Below the pieces are notes generated by a model that had not been told where the DNA came from, did no database searches, and saw nothing but the letters and a program-made list of their open reading frames with translations. Positions 13,278-18,191 of a DNA stretch of 18,191 bases are shown here, in pieces; position 1 is the first letter of the stretch; the number at the start of each line of letters is the position of its first letter. The position numbers were made by a program, and so were the translations under genes. The stretch is taken from the NCBI GenBank assembly GCA_027074805.1, contig JALTCK010000138.1, positions 1 to 18,191 of the forward strand, read 5' to 3'. This stretch comes from Thermococcus sp. (GTDB lineage Archaea > Methanobacteriota_B > Thermococci > Thermococcales > Thermococcaceae).

Positions 13278-13288
13278 AAAGCTTTAAG
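13278..13288. promoter_or_regulatory. TATA element shared by egsA and DUF63 operon
   Basis: The AAAGCTTTAAG segment includes the palindrome AAAGCTTT and reads CTTTAAG on plus and CTTAAAG on minus. About 26 bp away lie predicted starts near 13311 (plus, with GGTGG at 13311-13315) and 13259 (minus). Assigned by spacing. Confidence 0.5.
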
Positions 13289-13319
13289 GCTATCGGAACA
13301 ATCGCCTATAGGTGGTTAA

Positions 13320-14135
13320 ATGGGGCTCTACGAGTTCTTTTACGAGTACTTTGTACTGCCCATAAAGGAAAACCAGGGCTACAATCTTGTTAACACACTA
13401 ACCTACGCCTTAATTCTTGGTATAGCCGTTCTCCTCTTATACAAAATGCTGAAGCGAATGGGAATAAAGGTGAACGAGCAATTCTTCCAGGCCCTGATGC
13501 CCTACATAATACTCGGCCCGCTGATGAGGAGTATGACCGATATTGGAATCCTACCGAGGACATACTTGACTGTGAGCCCGGGCGGCTACTTCGTCATAGC
13601 AGCCTTTGCAATAGCGTCGCTCTACGTTGTGTGGCGACACGTCGGCCCTACTGAGATGTTCTACCCCATTTACAGGGACTTCGGACTGGTTCTGGTTGGA
13701 GGACTACTCTTCATTCTGATAATCAACATTGGAAAGGCTAGTTTTAACTGGGAAGTGCTGAAGTACTTCATCCCCTTCCTGCTCCTCGCCGAAGCATTTA
13801 TCTGGATTCTAACGAGAAAGTTTGAGTTAATACGAGACAACAGCCTGCTGTTCTACACCCACTTCTACGACGCAACTACCACCTTCGTTGGGCTTCAGTT
13901 CTTCGGCTTCTGGGAGCAACACGTTTTGGCGAGGTGGCTTATGAATACCTTCGGAACGCCCGCCTCCATGTACCTTGAAAAGTTCTTGATACTCCTCCCG
14001 GTCGTCTGGATACTCGACAGGGAGATGAAGGACGAAGACCCGGATCTAATAAACTTCGTGAAGCTCACAATATTCATCCTCGGCTTCGGTCCGGGGACAC
14101 GGAACCTGCTTATAATGCTCATGGGGGGAGGATAA
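13320..14135 (+). CDS. DUF63 family multi-pass membrane protein, 271 aa
   Basis: Archaeal DUF63 integral membrane protein of unknown function. At least seven hydrophobic segments are visible, around residues 23-42, 58-68, 90-106, 120-137, 150-164, 180-200 and 222-232, with a C-terminal hydrophobic stretch (FVKLTIFILGFGPGTRNLLIML). Family-like motifs include MPYIILGPLMRSMTDIG, NSLLFYTHFYDATTTFVG and the C-terminal GFGPGTRNLL. The start has GGTGG at 13311-13315, 4 nt upstream. The stop TAA shares one base with the ATG of the next gene (TAATG) and a GGGGGGAG ribosome binding site sits in its last codons, so the inositol phosphatase is translationally coupled. DUF63 with a phosphatase and rhomboid suggests a membrane-linked operon, but no reaction can be assigned. 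Confidence 0.88.
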   Translation: MGLYEFFYEYFVLPIKENQGYNLVNTLTYALILGIAVLLLYKMLKRMGIKVNEQFFQALMPYIILGPLMRSMTDIGILPRTYLTVSPGGYFVIAAFAIASLYVVWRHVGPTEMFYPIYRDFGLVLVGGLLFILIINIGKASFNWEVLKYFIPFLLLAEAFIWILTRKFELIRDNSLLFYTHFYDATTTFVGLQFFGFWEQHVLARWLMNTFGTPASMYLEKFLILLPVVWILDREMKDEDPDLINFVKLTIFILGFGPGTRNLLIMLMGGG

Positions 14136-14905
14136 TGGAAGTAGTGTGGAGTGAGGTCGCTCTAAACCTTGCAAAGGACATTGAAAAAGCCGTGATTCCG
14201 CTGTTTGGAACAAAAAAAGCGGCAGAAGTTATCGGAGAAAATGTCAGCGGCGACACAACGGAGTACGTGGATAAAGTCTCAGAGGATATCGCCCTCTCCC
14301 GCCTCAACGCCCTGGGGGTAAACGTGGTTAGCGAAGAGGCGGGATTCATAGACAACGGAAGTGAATATACTGTGGTGATAGACCCAATAGACGGTTCTTA
14401 CAATTTCATATCAGGAATTCCAATTTTTGCCTTCAGCTTTGCAGTCTTTAAGAAAGAAAAACCTGCGTATGGAGCAATCTACGAGTTCATACCCGGAAAG
14501 TTCTATGAAGCCATTCCAGGAGAAGGGGCCTTCATGAACGGTAAGCCCATACATGTGAGGAATCCTGAGAGGGGCAAGGAGGCTCTGAGCTTCTACACGA
14601 GAGGAAGATGTACGGGAATAATCCAAAAGGTGAAGCGCGTCCGCGTCCTGGGTGCAATAGCCGTGGAGCTCACATATCTCGCCAAAGGAGCCATCGATGG
14701 AGTCCTCGACATAAGGAACTATGTGAGGCCGACGGACATTGCGGCCGGTGTACTAATAGCGAGGGAGGCAGGTGCAATAGTGACGGACGAGAGGGGAAAG
14801 GAACTCAAACTCAAGCTTAGCGCAAGCGAGAAGACCAACATAATAGCCGTTAATAACCAGTACCTACTAGAAATGATACTGGAGGAGATGGAAAATGGGC
14901 CTTGA
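14135..14905 (+). CDS. Inositol monophosphatase / fructose-1,6-bisphosphatase family enzyme, 256 aa
   Basis: Mg-dependent, Li-sensitive-type phosphatase fold. Archaeal members act on both inositol-1-phosphate and fructose-1,6-bisphosphate, so a bifunctional enzyme is expected (established for MJ0109-type homologues). Metal-site motifs are VVSEEAG (Glu residues near 68), DPIDGSYNFISGIPIFAFS (Asp83, Asp86 region) and VRPTDIAAGVLIAREAGAIV (Asp near 206) at the C-terminal site. The length of about 255 is usual for the family. In hyperthermophiles the product inositol feeds the compatible solute di-myo-inositol phosphate, while the FBPase side serves gluconeogenesis; which dominates here cannot be told. 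Start ATG 14135 shares a base with the DUF63 stop. The gene overlaps rhomboid by 11 nt. Confidence 0.92.
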   Translation: MEVVWSEVALNLAKDIEKAVIPLFGTKKAAEVIGENVSGDTTEYVDKVSEDIALSRLNALGVNVVSEEAGFIDNGSEYTVVIDPIDGSYNFISGIPIFAFSFAVFKKEKPAYGAIYEFIPGKFYEAIPGEGAFMNGKPIHVRNPERGKEALSFYTRGRCTGIIQKVKRVRVLGAIAVELTYLAKGAIDGVLDIRNYVRPTDIAAGVLIAREAGAIVTDERGKELKLKLSASEKTNIIAVNNQYLLEMILEEMENGP

Positions 14906-15509
14906 GCGCTACTTTTACCGCTACGGAAAGGCCACCTTTACACTCTTCCTCGTCAACGTGACAGTCTACATCATTGAATCAATAGCTAGCGGAAACCCAA
15001 TCTCAATAAGCATTAACGTCCTGCTCAGAATCGGCCAGTGGAACTACGCGGTCCTGAACTATGGATGGTGGTGGGAGCTCTTCACGGCCATGTTCGTCCA
15101 CGTTGGAATACTCCACATAGGATTCAATATGTATTTCCTGCTGATGATGGGGAGGCAACTCGAGGGCATCATAGGGCCTAAGAGGCTCGCCATGGTTTAC
15201 CTCGTTTCAGGCTTCATTGGCAACCTTATAACCCTCTTTCTGCTACCCCCAAACTCCGTGAGTGCCGGTGCGAGCGGGGCTCTCTTTGGCATAGTAGGAA
15301 CTCTGATAGTCATCATGGGCGTAGTCGGCGGTAACATACAGGGGGCGCTCCTCAACGCCTTTGTATTATTCCTGATAAATAGCATCCTACCAGGGGTCAA
15401 TGCATTCGCTCATCTCGGCGGCTTGCTGACCGGAATGGCTATCGGTTACTACTATGGAAAAAGAATACGAAGCAGGCTTCTCACAATGCAGTACGGCTAT
15501 GGATGGTAA
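14895..15509 (+). CDS. Rhomboid family intramembrane serine protease, 204 aa
   Basis: Six-helix rhomboid core. HVGILHIGFNMYFLL holds the conserved histidines and oxyanion Asn78. GASGALFG (125-132) contains the catalytic Ser127, and NAFAHLGGLLTG carries His173, the other member of the dyad. The N-terminal YFYRYGKATFTLFLVNVTVYIIE begins the first helix, and a basic cytoplasmic tail (GKRIRSRLL) closes the protein. All catalytic residues are present, so it should be active. The ATG lies within the end of the phosphatase gene, 11 nt before its stop, typical of coupled genes. No substrate is suggested by the neighbourhood; the DUF63 membrane protein in the same operon is an obvious first suspect (inference). 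Confidence 0.93.
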   Translation: MGLERYFYRYGKATFTLFLVNVTVYIIESIASGNPISISINVLLRIGQWNYAVLNYGWWWELFTAMFVHVGILHIGFNMYFLLMMGRQLEGIIGPKRLAMVYLVSGFIGNLITLFLLPPNSVSAGASGALFGIVGTLIVIMGVVGGNIQGALLNAFVLFLINSILPGVNAFAHLGGLLTGMAIGYYYGKRIRSRLLTMQYGYGW

Positions 15510-15521
15510 TACCCAGCTCCC

Positions 15522-15596
15522 TTGATCCACTTTTTCCCCACCAAGCTTTGCGTCAGCAAAGGTTGTTTGATCAAACTTTTCCCCAGAAAAGTTTGC
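15522..15596. repeat. Diverged tandem repeat with strong hairpins between rhomboid and tRNA-Val
   Basis: Two 30-bp units (15522-15551 and 15567-15596) are identical at 23 of 30 positions by hand alignment, both beginning TTGATC and ending TTTGC. Inside lie three inverted repeats. CTTTGC/GCAAAG (15546-15551, 15556-15561) has a 4-nt loop, GTTTGATCAAAC (15565-15576) is a perfect palindrome, and CAAACTTTTC/GAAAAGTTTG (15572-15581, 15586-15595) has a 4-nt loop. T-runs occur on both strands. It could terminate both the rhomboid operon and the tRNA, or be a copy of a dispersed palindromic element. Confidence 0.6.
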
Positions 15597-15598
15597 TA

Positions 15599-15676
15599 TG
15601 GTGGGCCCGCGGGGGTTCGAACCCCGGACCTCCGCCGTGTGAGGGCGGCGTCATAACCAGGCTAGACCACGGGCCC
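15599..15676 (-). tRNA. tRNA-Val, anticodon CAC, with encoded CCA
   Basis: A complete cloverleaf is visible on the minus strand. Acceptor stem GGGCCCG (15676-15670) pairs with CGGGCCC (15609-15603). The D arm has GTC/GAC. The anticodon stem CCGCC/GGCGG encloses loop CTCACAC, giving anticodon CAC at 15641-15639, which reads GUG. The variable loop is AGGTC. The T arm is CGGGG-TTCGAAC-CCCCG. Discriminator A (15602) is followed by genomic CCA (15601-15599). No intron is seen. A TATA box at 15702-15711 lies about 26 bp upstream of the expected start. Confidence 0.97.
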
Positions 15677-15701
15677 GCTCCCGGCATAGAGAAAGGGAAC
15701 G

Positions 15702-15711
15702 AAAATATAAA
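15702..15711 (-). promoter_or_regulatory. TATA box of tRNA-Val
   Basis: Minus-strand TTTATATTTT is a strong archaeal TATA box, predicting transcription from about 15681, 5 nt before the tRNA. It starts 11 bases after the dphB stop. Its T-rich strand could also end the dphB transcript. Confidence 0.7.
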
Positions 15712-15721
15712 ACTTTCGCCC

Positions 15722-16516
15722 CTAAGCTTCCTCAAGTATTTCCCGAGGAGCTCCAGCGAACTCCACCAGATACTCTGCCTCTACTATGTGGAGCCTTCCA
15801 GGCACAACCATGACGTGGGGTTGCCTCCCAAACTCCTCGTTTATCATGTCCCTAACGTAGCCGGCCTTAAGCGTTGGATTCAAAGAGCCGGCCCTTGCTA
15901 GGACAACTACTAGCGTGTCCAGCGTAAAAACTTCTTGCCTCTTCCCCTCCTCAACCTGAAGGAGAATCTCCATGGCCTCGTTGGCAGTCATGTAACGGTT
16001 CTGTTCGGCCTTTATGTCCAGAAAAAGAAGCGTGTGGAGGCCCCTCTCGCGGTTTTCTCTTATCACGTCATAGTGGCTCGTTGGAAACCAGTTCTTCTCA
16101 GGGTAAGCAACAGTAGCACTCTTGCCAAACTTGTATATCTGGAGTCCGGTTACTGCTATGGCGGAATATATGCTCGGCGCATGGATGACGTAACTCTCTA
16201 TTCCCATCTTCTTTGCTCTTATTCTCAGCTCAGAGTGAGTTGTTGCCACCATTGGGTCTCCCGCGGTAAGGAACGCAACATCCTTTTCCTGAGCCTCTTT
16301 CAATACTATTCTCTCGAAGTTGAGCTCAACATCCTCCCTGTTCAGTCTCCGTATCGGCTTCCCTATAAGTCCCTCTATTCTCTCAAGTGTGGTCCCAGCG
16401 AGGAGAGACGTGTAGAATTCCGAAAAAACAAGATTACATTTTCTCGCCGTTTCAAGGCCCTTCAGAGTTATATCCCTTTCGTCGTAAAGTCCGACTCCAA
16501 TGAAATACAACGCCAT
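15722..16516 (-). CDS. dphB: Diphthine synthase (SAM-dependent methyltransferase), 264 aa
   Basis: Tetrapyrrole-methylase-fold enzyme that trimethylates the modified histidine of elongation factor 2 during diphthamide synthesis. Signatures are MALYFIGVGLYDERDITLKGLE at the N-terminus, VFSEFYTS near residue 30, VAFLTAGDPMVATTHSELR near residue 79 (SAM site), VIHAPSIYSAIAVTGLQIYKFG near residue 109, TLLFLDIKAEQNRYMTANEAM and VVVLARAGS. The length matches archaeal DphB. GGTGAG precedes the ATG closely, and the TATA-like CTTAAAAG at 16553-16546 predicts a leader of about 8 nt. It is transcribed towards tRNA-Val but that RNA has its own promoter. The divergent neighbour is cmo. Confidence 0.96.
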   Translation of the reverse strand: MALYFIGVGLYDERDITLKGLETARKCNLVFSEFYTSLLAGTTLERIEGLIGKPIRRLNREDVELNFERIVLKEAQEKDVAFLTAGDPMVATTHSELRIRAKKMGIESYVIHAPSIYSAIAVTGLQIYKFGKSATVAYPEKNWFPTSHYDVIRENRERGLHTLLFLDIKAEQNRYMTANEAMEILLQVEEGKRQEVFTLDTLVVVLARAGSLNPTLKAGYVRDMINEEFGRQPHVMVVPGRLHIVEAEYLVEFAGAPREILEEA

Positions 16517-16545
16517 CTTCTCACCAGTTGGGCTTTGTAGTGAAA

Positions 16546-16553
16546 CTTTTAAG
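16546..16553 (-). promoter_or_regulatory. TATA box of dphB
   Basis: Minus-strand CTTAAAAG is centred about 26 bp upstream of 16524, predicting a short leader before ATG 16516. Assigned by spacing. Confidence 0.5.
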
Positions 16554-16591
16554 ATTGACGCATTCTAATACCCAAAGGTGTCCACTAAAGG

Positions 16592-16599
16592 TTATAAAG
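16592..16599 (+). promoter_or_regulatory. TATA box of cmo
   Basis: TTATAAAG is centred about 26 bp before 16622. The leader is about 9 nt and carries AGGTG (16622-16626) just ahead of ATG 16631. Assigned by spacing. Confidence 0.55.
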
Positions 16600-16630
16600 A
16601 TGCCTTCTTCACTTCGTATTTAGGTGATTC

Positions 16631-17761
16631 ATGTTGAAAAATGGCACTCACAAATTTGATTTAGAGGGAACATTCGTTTTAATCCCTAAGAAGCCGGACA
16701 TAAAGTATCTCTACCTTGAAATTACAAACAGATGTAATCTGCGCTGTGAGATGTGCTTCAAGCAGTACTGGGAGGATCCTGAGGGAGATATGGACTGGAA
16801 CCTCTTCCTTAAAATTCTTAACGACGCTGAGGAACTTCCAGAGCTCGAAATGATTTACTTCGGCGGAATCGGCGAGCCGACAGTTCATCCCCGCTTTATG
16901 GAAATGGCTCGGGAGGTAAAGAAGCGCGGCTTTGCACTTGGAATAAGTACAAACGGCTTTCTTCTAACGGACAAACGGATAGAGGAGCTCGTGAAACTTG
17001 GCCTTGACCTGATATACTTCTCCGTGGACTCGGTTCCCACTCAACCCGTTGATATTGGACACATAAAACCGGACATAACAGGCTCTAGGATCCGAAAGAT
17101 TCAGAATGTTAAGAAGGAACTGGGAAAGGACATCCCCCACATAGGAGTGGAGGTCGTCGTGACTAAGGAAAACTACCGGGAGTTGGTTGATATAGTCAAC
17201 TACCTCGGTTCCCTTGGAGTGGACACCGTCCTGATATCGAATCTAATACCAATAACAAAGGAACATGCGGACCTGATAGTCTACGATGGAAGCGTCGATA
17301 TGAAACCCATAATAGACAAACTGGAGGCAGTTTATCACGGCTACATATACAAGCTTGCAGAGTTTTCCCTAAGGACGGAAAGACACTGTGAGTTCGTGGA
17401 TAAGAAGGCCGCCGTCGTCAGATGGGACGGTGAAGTGGCTCCCTGCTATCGCTTCCTGCATACCTATCCTGAGATAGTCTTTGGTAGGGAGAAGAAGGTA
17501 CTCGCCTACTCCTTCGGCAACGTGAGAGAAAAAAGTCTGACGGAAATATGGACAAGCAGGGACTACAGCTGGTTCCGCTTCGTTGTCAAAAACTCGCTCT
17601 ACCCGAGTTGTGCAGACTGTCCTTTGAACGAATCCTGCTCCTTTGTATGGGACACTGAATCAGACTGCTGGAGCAACAAGCCAAGCTGTGCCGACTGCTT
17701 ATGGTCGAGAAGAATAGTGCTCTGCCCCATCCCTGAGAAGGGTATGAAAGGATTCTGGTGA
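16631..17761 (+). CDS. cmo: Radical SAM tungsten-cofactor-modifying protein Cmo, 376 aa
   Basis: Radical SAM protein found next to aldehyde ferredoxin oxidoreductase genes and proposed to act on the tungstopterin cofactor. The cluster-binding CNLRCEMC (Cys35, Cys39, Cys42) is followed by YFGGIGEPTVHPRF (SAM-binding GGEP-type motif near 75-83), GISTNGFLL and LDLIYFSVDS. The C-terminal third is a cysteine-rich SPASM-like region with CEFVDKKAAVVRWDGEVAPCYRF and then CADCPLNESC, CWSNKPSCADC and a last Cys near IVLCPIPEKG. It should bind additional Fe-S clusters. It stands 112 bp upstream of an AOR gene in the same direction, the arrangement known from Pyrococcus furiosus. The exact chemistry is not established; the name rests on this linkage. 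Confidence 0.9.
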   Translation: MLKNGTHKFDLEGTFVLIPKKPDIKYLYLEITNRCNLRCEMCFKQYWEDPEGDMDWNLFLKILNDAEELPELEMIYFGGIGEPTVHPRFMEMAREVKKRGFALGISTNGFLLTDKRIEELVKLGLDLIYFSVDSVPTQPVDIGHIKPDITGSRIRKIQNVKKELGKDIPHIGVEVVVTKENYRELVDIVNYLGSLGVDTVLISNLIPITKEHADLIVYDGSVDMKPIIDKLEAVYHGYIYKLAEFSLRTERHCEFVDKKAAVVRWDGEVAPCYRFLHTYPEIVFGREKKVLAYSFGNVREKSLTEIWTSRDYSWFRFVVKNSLYPSCADCPLNESCSFVWDTESDCWSNKPSCADCLWSRRIVLCPIPEKGMKGFW

Positions 17762-17797
17762 GTTAAACAAATGTGCTTTCTATACACCATGTACTCC

Positions 17798-17810
17798 ACT
17801 TTTTTCGCTT
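17798..17810 (+). terminator. T-rich putative terminator between cmo and aor
   Basis: A six-T run (17800-17805) followed by CGCTTT lies about 40 bases after the cmo stop, without a clear hairpin. It is followed by a TATA-like box for aor at 17818, so cmo and aor may be separate transcripts. Confidence 0.4.
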
Positions 17811-17817
17811 TCGTCAA

Positions 17818-17826
17818 GTTTATTAG
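17818..17826 (+). promoter_or_regulatory. TATA box of aor
   Basis: GTTTATTAG is centred about 26 bp before 17848, giving a leader of about 26 nt that includes the AGGAGG ribosome binding site at 17859-17864. Assigned by spacing. Confidence 0.5.
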
Positions 17827-17873
17827 CATCAATGTACAAAAATGATTCGCAGAATATTAGGAGGCATCGAAGT

Positions 17874-18191
17874 ATGTACGCCTACTGGGGTAAGATTCTG
17901 AGAGTAAACCTGACTGATGGCACAATAAAGGAAGAAACCTTCGACGAGGACTTCGCTAAGAAATGGCTGGGAACAAGGGGCTTTGGCATATACTTCCTCC
18001 TCAAGGAGATGAACCCAACCGCGGATCCACTGAGCCCCGAGAACAAGATTATTTATACCACCGGCCCGTTGACTGGAACCACTGCTCCGACCGGCGGAAG
18101 GTATATGGTAATCACAAAGAGTCCATTGACTGGATACATAGCCATGGCGAACTCTGGAGGCTTCTTCGGAGCCGAACTAAAGTTCGCGGGC
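17874..18191 (+). CDS. aor: Aldehyde ferredoxin oxidoreductase, N-terminal part (runs off window)
   Basis: Tungsten enzyme that oxidises aldehydes to acids with ferredoxin as acceptor. The first 106 codons are present: MYAYWGKILRVNLTDGTIKEE, KWLGTRGFGIYFLLKEMNPTADPLSPENK, TTGPLTGTTAPTGGRYMVITKSPLTGYIAMANSGGFFGAELKFAG. The SPLTGYIAMANSGGFFGAEL block, part of the pterin-binding N-terminal domain, resembles AOR more than formaldehyde (FOR) or other WOR-type paralogues, and the preceding cmo gene supports this. Start ATG 17874 has AGGAGG at 17859-17864 with 9-nt spacing. The cluster and catalytic regions lie outside the window, so the AOR subtype is likely but not certain. Confidence 0.9.
   Translation, partial: MYAYWGKILRVNLTDGTIKEETFDEDFAKKWLGTRGFGIYFLLKEMNPTADPLSPENKIIYTTGPLTGTTAPTGGRYMVITKSPLTGYIAMANSGGFFGAELKFAG

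Noticed and set aside
15522..15596. CRISPR array
   Set aside because: Only two imperfect units with a 15-bp gap, no uniform spacers and no cas genes.
15599..15676. Integrated element using tRNA-Val as attachment site
   Set aside because: No integrase, no duplicated tRNA 3' end and ordinary housekeeping genes on both sides in this window.
15503..15901. Plus-strand open frame across the tRNA-Val and dphB end
   Set aside because: It runs through a tRNA, a repeat and the antisense of dphB; the product resembles nothing.

Overview
The window looks like chromosome of a hyperthermophilic euryarchaeon of the order Thermococcales, most likely Thermococcus. The signs are archaeal ether-lipid enzymes (geranylgeranylglyceryl phosphate synthase, sn-glycerol-1-phosphate dehydrogenase), AMP phosphorylase, diphthine synthase, a Nob1 ribonuclease, a tungsten aldehyde oxidoreductase pair (cmo-aor), short genes packed with ATGA/TAATG overlaps, AT-rich TATA boxes about 26 bp from the starts, GGAGGTG-type ribosome binding sites, and a C/D box guide RNA. 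No insertion sequence, prophage or CRISPR array is visible. Coding is dense and no gene-free stretch exceeds about 300 bases.

Layout. 1-819 (minus): the N-terminal part of GGGP synthase, preceded by an overlapping DUF123/GIY-YIG gene. 881-1276 (plus): a small charged protein (probably DUF2095), ending exactly against AMP phosphorylase (1277-2788, minus). 2906-3154 (minus): an 82-aa orphan. 3244-6638 (minus): a membrane cluster of NfeD-type serine protease and stomatin (one operon), then a MinD-like ATPase with an amphipathic C-terminal tail translationally coupled to a one-helix membrane protein. 6729-8598 (plus): a tightly coupled run of winged-helix-like protein, AlkA-like DNA glycosylase and two coiled-coil proteins. 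It is followed by a well-formed C/D box sRNA (8602-8655) and a weaker second candidate (8662-8730). 8711-9205 (minus): Nob1, divergent from the 5-oxoprolinase operon pxpABC (9285-11747, plus).

11744-13245 (minus): egsA followed by a UPF0179 cysteine-rich protein. 13320-15509 (plus): an overlapping DUF63 membrane protein, inositol monophosphatase/FBPase and rhomboid protease. 15522-15596: a diverged repeat with strong hairpins. 15599-15676 (minus): tRNA-Val(CAC) with encoded CCA. 15722-16516 (minus): dphB. 16631-17761 (plus): the radical SAM protein Cmo, followed by the start of an aldehyde ferredoxin oxidoreductase gene running off the window.

Functional links. EgsA makes sn-glycerol-1-phosphate and GGGP synthase uses it for the first ether bond of archaeal lipids. 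NfeD and stomatin are a known protease/substrate pair in Pyrococcus. PxpABC converts 5-oxoproline to glutamate. Cmo is genetically linked to AOR and its tungstopterin cofactor. The parts least explained by known biology are the MinD plus membrane-peptide pair, the glycosylase/coiled-coil operon with its adjacent guide RNA(s), and the repeat beside the tRNA. Three divergent gene pairs appear to share one quasi-palindromic TATA element each.
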